NCBI GenBank assembly: GCA_934463035.1 | Contig: CAKSIG010000003.1 | Span: forward strand, 186,001-250,000 | Length of the DNA: 64,000 nt | Direction: 5' to 3' | DNA from: an uncultured Eubacteriales bacterium | GTDB lineage: Bacteria; Bacillota; Clostridia; Oscillospirales; Acutalibacteraceae | Part shown: positions 7,591 through 15,294 of the stretch, in pieces | How the letters are laid out: every line of letters starts with the position of its first letter | How positions within the stretch are numbered: the stretch's first letter is position 1 | The notes under the pieces: model-generated | Database searches by the model: none | What the model saw: only the letters and a program-made list of their open reading frames with translations | Told to the model about the DNA's origin: nothing | Program-made: the position numbers and the translations under genes

Positions 7591-9495
7591 TCACTCTGAC
7601 TTTGTATAAATTCGGAACACCTTGCCCTGAAATTTCTTTGTTTTTGTGGTCAAACCAAGTTTTCTGCAAATCTGCTTTGAAAATTCGGCTTTTGACATAG
7701 CATTGAAATTGTTCGCAACGCAATATTCCTTATATCTGCGGAACACTTTATCAGATTGTTCATTCTCAATCTGAAAACTTTCCATTTCACATTCTTCAAA
7801 GAATCCGATGATGGGGTTATTTGTTTCTTCGTATTCCTTCAACTGTTCCTGAACCTTGGAAGATTCCGTGAACCCTTTGTTTTTGATTACTTCTTTCAAG
7901 GCATTCAAACCAAGAACAATCAGATATTCCATAACATCTTGTTCCTGAAGTTTATATTTGATACCGGAATCGTGATCTGCATCCTTCTTTGAAAAGTTTG
8001 CATTAAACGGAACAATCAGAAGCCTTCGCAACACAGCACCGGTTTTGTCTTTGATTCTCGGAATTGTGTTTGCACTGAAGATAAATTTCGCATAATTGTT
8101 GAATTCAAAAGGTTTTTCACCTTTATTCTGAACTTGAACCCTTTCACCTGTAACAAACTTCTTGAACAGTGCAGCATTCACGATGAATTCATCAGAAATA
8201 TCATCACCAAGGTTTGCAAGTTTTCCGAACAGTGCAGCATTCTGAAATTTTTGATCAAGTTCTTTCAGGTCAAGTGCTGAAATATTATCTTCATTCAACA
8301 AATGCTGAAGCATTGCAATGAATGTGGATTTACCGTTTGAACCTTCGCCTGTTAGAATGAAGGCTTTACCATCGCCCAAAGTGTTTGACCGATAGAAGCA
8401 AGCACCAACACATTCTTCAAGAATTTTTCTAACCTGTTCATCATTACAAGCAATGTTGTTCAGGGTTTCATCTGCCAATTTGGAATATGCAGCCGGATTG
8501 TAATCCCAAGGAATACGGTTTGTGATGACAATATTCGGATTGAACGGTTGCAGCGTGTCTGTATTCAAATCATATATGCCATTTCGGAAGGCTATCAGAT
8601 TTGGTGGTGCAATCGGCGTATTTTCAAGTAATAATAAGTTCAAATACTTGAAAACTTCAGACCTTTTTGCGTTTGAAAGACCGCTGATGTGTTTAATCAT
8701 TACGGCTTCAATTTCTTCTTGACCGGGAACATATACACCATCTTTGAACAAGTGAAGTTGTCCGTTTATTCTGATGATGTGATTGTTGTTTTTTATGTAG
8801 GTTGCGAATTTATCAAAGAGAAAACTGTTACCTTTGAAAAAGATTGGTTTTTTGAAGGCATCATCACGCAAAACAACTGACAATTCACTTTCGGAAAGTG
8901 GTTCTTTCAGAATATAAGTGTTCGTGATTCTAATGGTTTCCCTTGCTTCTTCAACCGAAAAATCACTTGATTGAAGTGTCAGAATGTAATTGAATAATGC
9001 CTGATTTCTACCATCACCAACCTTCATATCAAGGAATTCCATCGTCGTTTTCATTGGGAACAACCACTTTGGAAGTTCCTGATATTCTTCACCTTCCAAA
9101 ATGTCATACAGCACTTCACGATCTTTTCCATCAATCTTCAGAACCTCATAACTGTTTTTGAAGCCTGATTTAATATCAATGTCACGCAAACCGCAAGCAA
9201 GTTTTGTTTTTGTGTAACACTTGTCAACCTTGCTATTCTTGAATAAAAAGTGCATACCTGACCGGCTTTTCAGTATTTTGCATCGAATTTCTTCTTTTTC
9301 ACAAATTCGGAAAAGCAATTCGGACTGTTCTTCATCATCAATATCAATCAAAATAGCATCAGGGGCAAGGATACCTGCATATTCAGGAAGTGATCGCACC
9401 TGTTCAAGTGTCTTGAAATCAGTTCTATCCTTAAACTTTTCAATACATTTCTTGTTCTCGGTCATCACATAGCCCTTGAAAAAAGACACCTTCAA
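7591..9495 (-). CDS. PrimPol-D5 primase-helicase
   Basis: This is the replication initiator, 634 residues. The N-terminal third has archaeo-eukaryotic primase features: LIDID (acidic metal-binding motif, about residues 50-54), SRSGMHFLF (about 78-86, the sxH nucleotide-binding motif) and RDIDIKSG. The C-terminal half is a D5/SF3 helicase with Walker A GEGSNGKST at about 382-390 and Walker B-like ANLGDD. Together they synthesise primers and unwind DNA. Two starts are possible: TTG at 9495 with AAAGG six bases upstream, or ATG at 9465 behind AAGGG. The domains are unaffected. Confidence 0.9.
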   Translation of the reverse strand: MKVSFFKGYVMTENKKCIEKFKDRTDFKTLEQVRSLPEYAGILAPDAILIDIDDEEQSELLFRICEKEEIRCKILKSRSGMHFLFKNSKVDKCYTKTKLACGLRDIDIKSGFKNSYEVLKIDGKDREVLYDILEGEEYQELPKWLFPMKTTMEFLDMKVGDGRNQALFNYILTLQSSDFSVEEARETIRITNTYILKEPLSESELSVVLRDDAFKKPIFFKGNSFLFDKFATYIKNNNHIIRINGQLHLFKDGVYVPGQEEIEAVMIKHISGLSNAKRSEVFKYLNLLLLENTPIAPPNLIAFRNGIYDLNTDTLQPFNPNIVITNRIPWDYNPAAYSKLADETLNNIACNDEQVRKILEECVGACFYRSNTLGDGKAFILTGEGSNGKSTFIAMLQHLLNEDNISALDLKELDQKFQNAALFGKLANLGDDISDEFIVNAALFKKFVTGERVQVQNKGEKPFEFNNYAKFIFSANTIPRIKDKTGAVLRRLLIVPFNANFSKKDADHDSGIKYKLQEQDVMEYLIVLGLNALKEVIKNKGFTESSKVQEQLKEYEETNNPIIGFFEECEMESFQIENEQSDKVFRRYKEYCVANNFNAMSKAEFSKQICRKLGLTTKTKKFQGKVFRIYTKSE

Positions 9496-9505
9496 TCACT
9501 TCCTT

Positions 9506-9856
9506 TCATCTGTGTGTGTGTGTGTGCAGCAATTTCACCATCCGATTGTACTTTTTCATAACTGTTTGTAACCGCTTGAAATCTGTTTCACACTTTTTCT
9601 TTTTGTATGAACCAACGCTTGTTGATGGGTATATATGTTTGATTTCTGCAATCTGCTTTTCAATTATTTCAATTTTTTCAGCAAAATAATTTTCAAGTTC
9701 TGCGATTGTTTCATCAGAACACCATCTTCCAACAAGTTTGAATATTTTGTTTGCCTTTTCAGTGGTGCAAGGGAAGAATTTATCAAGAATCAATTCCATA
9801 TATCCTTCACCGTGTTCACCAAAGGTTCTGTGCCATTCAATTCTTAATACTTCCAT
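9506..9856 (-). CDS. Hypothetical phage protein ending in a CA-repeat tract
   Basis: The function is unknown. This 116-residue protein starts at 9856, coupled to the polymerase stop (GGGGTGGTGTAG precedes the ATG). It is helical, with IEIIEKQIAEI and basic SYKKKKCETDFKRLQ segments. The last residues, HTHTHR, are encoded by a (CA)n dinucleotide run at about 9510-9527, directly before the primase ribosome-binding site; slippage there would alter the C-terminus and the spacing to the next gene. Confidence 0.6.
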   Translation of the reverse strand: MEVLRIEWHRTFGEHGEGYMELILDKFFPCTTEKANKIFKLVGRWCSDETIAELENYFAEKIEIIEKQIAEIKHIYPSTSVGSYKKKKCETDFKRLQTVMKKYNRMVKLLHTHTHR

Positions 9857-9858
9857 TT

Positions 9859-11568
9859 CTACACCACCCCAAAATCCTTTAATCTGCGTAAAGCAAAATT
9901 TATATACCACTGTTTATCAAGTTTTGACGGAACTTTCACACCGTTCACTTCATCATTCCAAATAAAGCAATGTTCCGGGCTGTTTGTTATTTTTTCAGAT
10001 TTACCGGTTCGGATGCTGACCTTTTTTACACCCGGATCACTTTCGTTCTTGGATGCAAAAATCCGAATACACTTTTCCTTTATCGGTGTTTCACCGTAAA
10101 GAATATGACTGTATTTATTACTGATTTTTGATACCAACTGAAATTCTTTCAAATCATTACAACCAAGAACGGTTTGTTCAACCGGAATGCCGTGCTGCAT
10201 ATAAGCGGTTACAGCCTTATTCAAGATTGGAAGATCATAATCCAAATCGGATAACTTTTTGATGTATGCACCTTTTACTTTCATTGCACCGGTTTCACGG
10301 TCAATAATCATATAGTTGTTTACATCCTTCTGAAAGATTTCACCGAAGAAAGTATCAAAGTCCATTTTCATTCCGGTTCGCTTTTCCCATTCCGAAACAA
10401 TACTATCAATCTTGTCAAAATCACGGTCATAATCTTTGACTTTTACGATGATACCATCGGTGTTGTTTTGAACAAGTTTTTCAATAACCGGTTCAAGATG
10501 TTCAATTAAATCCAATAGAAGCAACTGACCATTTATGCAAATGCTGTTGTTTGACATTGGATCATATAATGCCGATGATCGTTGTTTCATCTGCCCGGAA
10601 ATAGCGTTATCCATAATTTTGAATGGAAGTCTTGCTTTTTTATCACCTTTTCTTTTGAATTCAATGTTTGAATCGTGTATGAACTCAAAGTTTTCAGGGT
10701 TGTCCATTACCCTGTATCCAAAGTGATATTTCTTTTGAAGTGAAGGGTAGTATGCAGTAACATCTATTATCAGAAAATCGCCTTTTTCGTGATACTTCAA
10801 AATTGCACCGTGACCACCGCCCCAAGAATATGTATGGGGAACACCTGCAACAACCACATCCTGTGACTTTTCATAATCGTGATTTTCGGGGTTTTTATAC
10901 CAATCTGCAATGTACTTGTATTTTTTCAAATCCAAGCAATCAAGCACCGGAAAATCAAATTCATCATCGAAGGATTGTCCTTTTCTGTTTCCACCAAGAA
11001 TTTCTGCTGCCAACTGTGCTTTGGTTTTGGATAATGCTGCAAGCGGAAGTTTGAAGTGCTTGATGAAATACATCATTGTGTTGAATTCGTCAATACGCTT
11101 GATGAAAACCTGCATTGTCTGTTGAACATCGTGCCGACAATAAAATATTGTTTGTTCAATTTCCTTTTCGGTAAGTTTGCGATCAATATCAAAAGGAACA
11201 TCGGTTTCTTTAATGTTGTTTCCCATAAACCCTTCAAAGGACTTCAAACCACGATCTGTTCCAAGCATCACATCATAGTTAATCAGCGGAATTTCTCTGA
11301 ACATACTGCTGAATTTCCATCCGGGATTTCCCTTTGTGATGATAAAATCGTTGACTTTTTTCGCATCAAATCCACAAAGGATGCCTTTCAAAATATATTG
11401 GTCATAATGCCTTGAATTGAAGCCAACCCAAATGTTGTTGATGTTTTTATCATAAAAGGCTTGTAATTCATCAACGCTGTTGACAATTACAGTTTCTTTT
11501 TTCAAATCCGTGTCCATAATCACAACCAACCAATCAAATTTGAACACTTCAAAATCATAGAAAAGCAT
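9859..11568 (-). CDS. Family B-type phage DNA polymerase
   Basis: This 569-residue replicative polymerase is read from motifs. The N-terminal 3'-5' exonuclease shows FYDFE (Exo I, residues 3-7), GFNSRHYD (Exo II, about 48-55) and YCRHD (Exo III, about 138-142). The polymerase part shows DVTAYYPSL (motif A), KIMDNAISG (motif B pattern K-x3-N-x3-G) and NNTDGI (motif C, one Asp of the usual DTD). It is shorter than most family B polymerases and somewhat divergent in motif C. ATG at 11568 follows AAAGGATGG. It lies between a DUF669 protein and the primase-helicase. Confidence 0.82.
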   Translation of the reverse strand: MLFYDFEVFKFDWLVVIMDTDLKKETVIVNSVDELQAFYDKNINNIWVGFNSRHYDQYILKGILCGFDAKKVNDFIITKGNPGWKFSSMFREIPLINYDVMLGTDRGLKSFEGFMGNNIKETDVPFDIDRKLTEKEIEQTIFYCRHDVQQTMQVFIKRIDEFNTMMYFIKHFKLPLAALSKTKAQLAAEILGGNRKGQSFDDEFDFPVLDCLDLKKYKYIADWYKNPENHDYEKSQDVVVAGVPHTYSWGGGHGAILKYHEKGDFLIIDVTAYYPSLQKKYHFGYRVMDNPENFEFIHDSNIEFKRKGDKKARLPFKIMDNAISGQMKQRSSALYDPMSNNSICINGQLLLLDLIEHLEPVIEKLVQNNTDGIIVKVKDYDRDFDKIDSIVSEWEKRTGMKMDFDTFFGEIFQKDVNNYMIIDRETGAMKVKGAYIKKLSDLDYDLPILNKAVTAYMQHGIPVEQTVLGCNDLKEFQLVSKISNKYSHILYGETPIKEKCIRIFASKNESDPGVKKVSIRTGKSEKITNSPEHCFIWNDEVNGVKVPSKLDKQWYINFALRRLKDFGVV

Positions 11569-11594
11569 TGTTTCACCATCCTTTCAGAAAATTT

Positions 11595-11623
11595 CAAGGG
11601 GATAGGGATAGCCTATCCCCTTG
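11595..11623 (-). other. Perfect 12-bp hairpin inside the replication operon
   Basis: CAAGGGGATAGG and CCTATCCCCTTG pair perfectly around the 5-base loop GATAG, in the 62-base gap between DUF669 and polymerase genes. No U-run follows on the minus strand, so it is more likely an mRNA stabiliser, processing site or protein-binding palindrome than a terminator. Confidence 0.6.
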
Positions 11624-11630
11624 ATTACGA

Positions 11631-12092
11631 TTATTCCACTTCAAAAACTTCGGTGATTGTATAGGTGCTGAATCCCTTTTTTCCTTCCTTGTAAGAAAGG
11701 GCATATTCAAGGTTTCCATCAATCGCTTCCATAACATCCATCAGAAGATTTCCATACTGCTTGTATGTTACAAATTCAATGTCAATTCCTGTATCAAGGG
11801 AACGCAAGAATTCATTGCAAATATGAACCTGAAAGCCTTCCTTGATGACCTGATTCATAAAGATTCGGCTGCCCTTGAAATCGCCGTTCAGAACCTTAAA
11901 CCAAACAGTAACCATAGGATCACCGGCTTTGGAAGCGACAAGTTCCAACTTATCAATAGCAACTTCATATTCGCCGTGTGGAACTTCTTTGTACGATGTA
12001 CCATTTTCCGCTGCTTCCTTTACATCGTTTGCAAGACCTGTGGTGTCAATCGCATTGTCGAACTGATCCCAAATGTTTTTATTTTCTGCCAT
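11631..12092 (-). CDS. DUF669 family phage protein, probable ssDNA-binding/recombination accessory
   Basis: This is a 153-residue DUF669 protein. The family occurs in phage replication-recombination modules next to Sak4-type ATPases and is thought to act in single-strand DNA metabolism, though this is not firmly shown. The diagnostic features are the GEYEVAIDKLEL-type strand, MVTVWFKVLNGDFKGSRIF in the middle, and the YALSYKEGKKGFSTYTITEVFEVE-type C-terminal strands. It sits directly downstream of the nuclease-ATPase fusion. AAAGGTGAATTATT precedes the ATG. Confidence 0.8.
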   Translation of the reverse strand: MAENKNIWDQFDNAIDTTGLANDVKEAAENGTSYKEVPHGEYEVAIDKLELVASKAGDPMVTVWFKVLNGDFKGSRIFMNQVIKEGFQVHICNEFLRSLDTGIDIEFVTYKQYGNLLMDVMEAIDGNLEYALSYKEGKKGFSTYTITEVFEVE

Positions 12093-12119
12093 AATAATTC
12101 ACCTTTAACCTTTCAAAAT

Positions 12120-13916
12120 TTAATTATTTTCTGTTCTTCTTGATCTGCGAACCCTTGTGGGTTTTTCTTCGTTTGCCGATTCGGTGACCGGGATAGAATC
12201 GTCTTTGTCGCCACCACCCGGTGTCCAAGTGCCTTCTTCCGTTTCAAACGGCGGTGCATCAGAATCATCCGGAACAGGAACTTCATCTTCACCCGGAATT
12301 GTTACTTCAACAGGCTGTTCATTTGCAGAACGGCTTTTTCTGCCCCTTTTCTGCGGTTCTGACGGCTTTTCATCAGTGGGTGTCGGTTTATCTGTACTTT
12401 CGCTTTTTACAGTTTCCTGACCGCCCTGCGACTTCCTGACAGCATTTCTATTTGCTTCATCGTACACCTTGAACAGTTCGTTGACATCAAGCGGAATATC
12501 CTTTGCATCAACTTTCAGCCTTCCACCACCGAAGATGACTTCGTTTGATTTGAAACTGAATGTTCTTTCATTGCCATCAGCAATAATTCTTGCGACAACA
12601 TCAACCATACCGGCAACCTTTAATGCAACTTTATCCTGCATATTCGGTTTGATGGCGGTTATTTTATCGCCACCCCTCTTGGTGATGTCCTTTGATGTAT
12701 CTTCGTGTGAAATCAAGATTATGTTTTCATAATCAAGAGCCATCAGGCGTTTCAGCGTATTCAGAAATTCACCCCTGACCATATCCCAAGCCTTGAAAGA
12801 ATCGTCAGATTCGTGCTTAATTCCTAATTGCTCATACATATACAAGCGACAGTATTCATACAAATCTTCAAGAAGGTCAACAACAATGGTTTTGAAGTTG
12901 TTTTCTTTCTTTTCAAGTTCTGCAACAACATCCTTGAACACCTGCCAAGCAAGTGTTTTCTTGGTCATTCTACCTTCAACGGTAATTTCATCTTTAATTC
13001 TGATGTACGGTGCATCAACAAATTTGATGTTTCCGTCTGTGTTTAGCATAAGCGGAACAGGGAAGGCATTTGCAAATGTGGTTTTACCGCAAAACGGCTG
13101 CCCATAAATCCAAATAACCCTTTTTTCCACCTTTTCAATGTTTCTTCTTTTTTCACTTGGTAACTTCATAAAGTAGTTCCATCCTTTCTGACAGTATTCT
13201 AAAAATTCACAATAGGTACACATCCAACCTTTGTTTTGCTCAAATTCGGATGTTTCGTTGATTGACTTGATCTGCAAAAGAAAATCAATGACTTTTGTAT
13301 AATCAAAATCAACCGATAGTGTTTTAACTTCAGCATTCTTCAGTTCTTCCCATAACCTTTGCCGGAATTGCTGTAAGTTTTCAGTTTTTTTCTGCTTGAT
13401 GTTCACTTTTGGAACAAACAGAAAATTGATGCTGCGGATTTTCTTGCCGGGATTGCACTTTTCAAAAAAATATTTGTATAAGTGCAACTGCCTTGAACTT
13501 TTATAGTGGTTCATATTATTTGAATACTTGAAATCATAGATGTCATAAACATCCGGAACTTCTGCATCGTGAAACAATTTGACCGGTGCGAGAAGGTCTA
13601 TAAAACCGTGAAAATCATCATCTTTGATTTCAACTTCATATTCCCCTGAAGGCAATACCGCTTTCGCCTTTGGTATTAAAAATTCAAGTTTAATTGCTTC
13701 GTTGATGTGGGAATCATCAATCACCGGGTATGACATAAAATATTGCTGAATTGCTTCTTCAACACTTTTTTCAATACCGGTGTGAAGTGCAGTTCCAAGA
13801 ACAAGTGCGTTACTTGCATCTGTTGGTTCGTCTGTGGTTATTCCGTCAATATAACGCATTTTGTACTTGAAAGGGCATTTTTCAAAACATTCAACCCTGC
13901 TATGTGACCATTGCAT
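12120..13916 (-). CDS. Cas4/RecB-like Fe-S nuclease fused to RecA-like (Sak4-type) ATPase
   Basis: This 598-residue protein has three parts. Residues 1-245 form a PD-(D/E)XK nuclease: an early WSHSRVECFEKCP, then HGFIDLL and DIYDFKYS (catalytic D-x-K), and C10 with C233-x2-C236-x5-C242, the Cas4/AddB-type cysteine layout for a 4Fe-4S cluster. Residues about 262-490 form a RecA-like ATPase with Walker A GQPFCGKTT and Walker B TIVVDLLED, as in phage Sak4/AAA_24 recombinases. The rest, rich in Pro, Glu, Ser and Lys, is likely disordered. In most phages the nuclease and ATPase are separate genes. It probably handles DNA ends and strand annealing. ATG at 13916 has AAAGGGGTG upstream; the gene overlaps the VRR-NUC gene by 79 bases. 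Confidence 0.85.
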   Translation of the reverse strand: MQWSHSRVECFEKCPFKYKMRYIDGITTDEPTDASNALVLGTALHTGIEKSVEEAIQQYFMSYPVIDDSHINEAIKLEFLIPKAKAVLPSGEYEVEIKDDDFHGFIDLLAPVKLFHDAEVPDVYDIYDFKYSNNMNHYKSSRQLHLYKYFFEKCNPGKKIRSINFLFVPKVNIKQKKTENLQQFRQRLWEELKNAEVKTLSVDFDYTKVIDFLLQIKSINETSEFEQNKGWMCTYCEFLEYCQKGWNYFMKLPSEKRRNIEKVEKRVIWIYGQPFCGKTTFANAFPVPLMLNTDGNIKFVDAPYIRIKDEITVEGRMTKKTLAWQVFKDVVAELEKKENNFKTIVVDLLEDLYEYCRLYMYEQLGIKHESDDSFKAWDMVRGEFLNTLKRLMALDYENIILISHEDTSKDITKRGGDKITAIKPNMQDKVALKVAGMVDVVARIIADGNERTFSFKSNEVIFGGGRLKVDAKDIPLDVNELFKVYDEANRNAVRKSQGGQETVKSESTDKPTPTDEKPSEPQKRGRKSRSANEQPVEVTIPGEDEVPVPDDSDAPPFETEEGTWTPGGGDKDDSIPVTESANEEKPTRVRRSRRTENN

Positions 13917-14251
13917 TCTTTCACCCCTTTCACCATTGATTTGAATTCTTCAAATCCTTCCGGATAAAGAATCATTGCAATGCTGCCTGAACCGTTAATC
14001 TGCTTTATGTTGTGTTTCTGTAATTCGGAAGGTCTACCATTTGATGCTTTCAGTTCCGCATCAATACTGATTCCATTTACAACAATGTGCATATCAGGCA
14101 ACCCTGCTTTGGAATACCCACCGCCCCAACGCTTTTCATAATATCCGATTGCCGGAACGGTCATTTTCTGTTTTTCTGTTCCCAAAGGGTACACACCGAT
14201 TGATTCAAGCCACTTTTTCAAGCGATTTTCAAAGTTTTTTTCTGCTGCCAT
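13838..14251 (-). CDS. VRR-NUC domain nuclease
   Basis: A 137-residue protein of the PD-(D/E)XK superfamily, VRR-NUC branch, a structure-selective nuclease often found in phage replication modules. The motif series is GLPDMHIVV (catalytic Asp, about residues 49-57), AELKASNG (E-x-K, about 64-71) and QKHNIKQINGSG (about 77-88). The last 26 codons overlap the next gene in another frame; both starts have good ribosome-binding sites, so the overlap appears real. Confidence 0.85.
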   Translation of the reverse strand: MAAEKNFENRLKKWLESIGVYPLGTEKQKMTVPAIGYYEKRWGGGYSKAGLPDMHIVVNGISIDAELKASNGRPSELQKHNIKQINGSGSIAMILYPEGFEEFKSMVKGVKECNGHIAGLNVLKNALSSTKCVILTE

Positions 14252-14255
14252 TCAA

Positions 14256-14333
14256 TCACTTCTTCCGATTGATAATAGAAATTGAAATCAGGGTGATGCA
14301 GATAATAAGTACAACCAAAACTGTTTCAGTCAT
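14256..14333 (-). CDS. 25-residue single-pass membrane peptide
   Basis: A very short open frame begins at 14333, shares 8 bases with the end of the upstream gene (ATGACTGA), and has AGGTGAAGAACA before its ATG. It encodes 25 residues: a polar MTET, then a 16-18 residue run of Val, Leu, Ile, Cys, Thr and Ser, then NRKK. That is a textbook single transmembrane helix with a positive cytoplasmic end. The next gene starts 4 bases past its stop. Overlap on the upstream side, tight spacing and ribosome-binding site support a real gene; the function is unknown. Confidence 0.6.
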   Translation of the reverse strand: MTETVLVVLIICITLISISIINRKK

Positions 14334-14775
14334 TGTTCTTCACCTCAGCTTTAATGTAAGAAGATTTTTTGGAAGTCTTGGAACACTCTGCTGCAATTTC
14401 AGGGTAGTTCTTTTTAAGTTTTGCAGAATCAATGGAAGTTGATGTTGACGGTGCAACATAAGTGATATTCAAAATGTCAGATTCAAACTTCTTTACACCA
14501 AATCTTTCCATCGCCTGTCTTAACTTGTCCTTCAGTTCTTTTTCCTGATCTTCACACTGCTTCTTCATTTTCACAACAGTTGCGATTTGCTGAAGAACCT
14601 GCAACTGCTGATTTTTGAATTCAGTCAGCCCTGTTTCTTCGTCAATAATCGCATCAGTGCATTCTGCATAGTTAATTGCTTGTTCGCATACATCAGAACA
14701 AGATTCCCTTTCAGGACACTGCACACAGCAACCTTCAAACTTTCCTTTCGGACAACTGTTTTTGCATTTAATCAT
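14326..14775 (-). CDS. Phage protein with Cys-rich N-terminus and coiled coil
   Basis: A 149-residue protein not assigned to a named family. The first 40 residues hold eight cysteines (CKNSCPKGKF, then GCCVQCPERESC and DVCEQ), suggesting one or two zinc sites. Residues 50-90 form a charged coiled coil (VLQQIATVVKMKKQCEDQEKEL). The end, FESDILNITYVAPSTSTSID, resembles siphovirus Gp157-like proteins that pair with recombination genes. The 5' leader, AAAGAAAGGTTGAAACCAA, is nearly identical to that of the cytosine methyltransferase. Confidence 0.65.
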   Translation of the reverse strand: MIKCKNSCPKGKFEGCCVQCPERESCSDVCEQAINYAECTDAIIDEETGLTEFKNQQLQVLQQIATVVKMKKQCEDQEKELKDKLRQAMERFGVKKFESDILNITYVAPSTSTSIDSAKLKKNYPEIAAECSKTSKKSSYIKAEVKNND

Positions 14776-14781
14776 TTGGTT

Positions 14782-15294
14782 TCAACCTTTCTTTGTTATG
14801 TAGATTTCTTTATACTGAACACCGAAATCCAACGCTTCTTGATGTGATTCAAAATAGATGTCAATCTGATTTCCGTTAATTGCACCACCACGATCCTGAA
14901 CGGTGTATTCGTGATCGTCAATCCAAACCTTTGTACCGTATGGAAGTATGCTGATGTCCGCTGCAACGGTTACACCGGCAACTGCTGTTGTTCCATTTGC
15001 GGTTTTTACAATCGGTTTCCCACTTTCATCAGTTGGTCTATTTTCACCCCACTTTCCACAGCATTTTGAACATCCACAGTATGCAGTCAACTTGAATTCA
15101 CCAAGGCTGATGTATTCAGGTTGTTCAGTAACAAAAGTTGTGCTTAATTTGGTTTCAATCGGTTCTGTTTTTATCTCTGCGGTTTTCATTTCAGGTCTTT
15201 TGCAACTACAAAGACAAATAATGAACAACGCCATTATCAACATCAGGATCAGAACCAAATCAAAATGTTTCTTCGTATTCCTTAAAAAGTTCAT
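14782..15294 (-). CDS. 3D-domain lipoprotein (MltA-like double-psi barrel)
   Basis: A 170-residue exported protein with an N-terminal hydrophobic stretch (LVLILMLIMALFIICL) ending in LCSC, a plausible lipobox. The C-terminal half is a 3D domain, the double-psi beta-barrel named after three conserved Asp residues, here in KVWIDD, VQDRGG and NQIDIYF. Related domains in Firmicutes cleave or bind peptidoglycan (YabG/YocH and MltA relatives). Its place among early replication genes is unusual for an endolysin; a role at the cell surface during lysogeny or superinfection is possible. ATG at 15294 is preferred because AAAGG is 9 bases upstream, against 3 for the ATG at 15300. Confidence 0.8.
   Translation of the reverse strand: MNFLRNTKKHFDLVLILMLIMALFIICLCSCKRPEMKTAEIKTEPIETKLSTTFVTEQPEYISLGEFKLTAYCGCSKCCGKWGENRPTDESGKPIVKTANGTTAVAGVTVAADISILPYGTKVWIDDHEYTVQDRGGAINGNQIDIYFESHQEALDFGVQYKEIYITKKG

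Noticed and set aside
9212..9221. GTAACACTT inside the primase gene as another iteron
   Set aside because: A single 9-base match in coding sequence without a partner; consistent with chance.
14782..15294. Phage endolysin
   Set aside because: A 3D domain with a lipobox-like N-terminus in the early region, with no holin nearby, does not support a lysis function.
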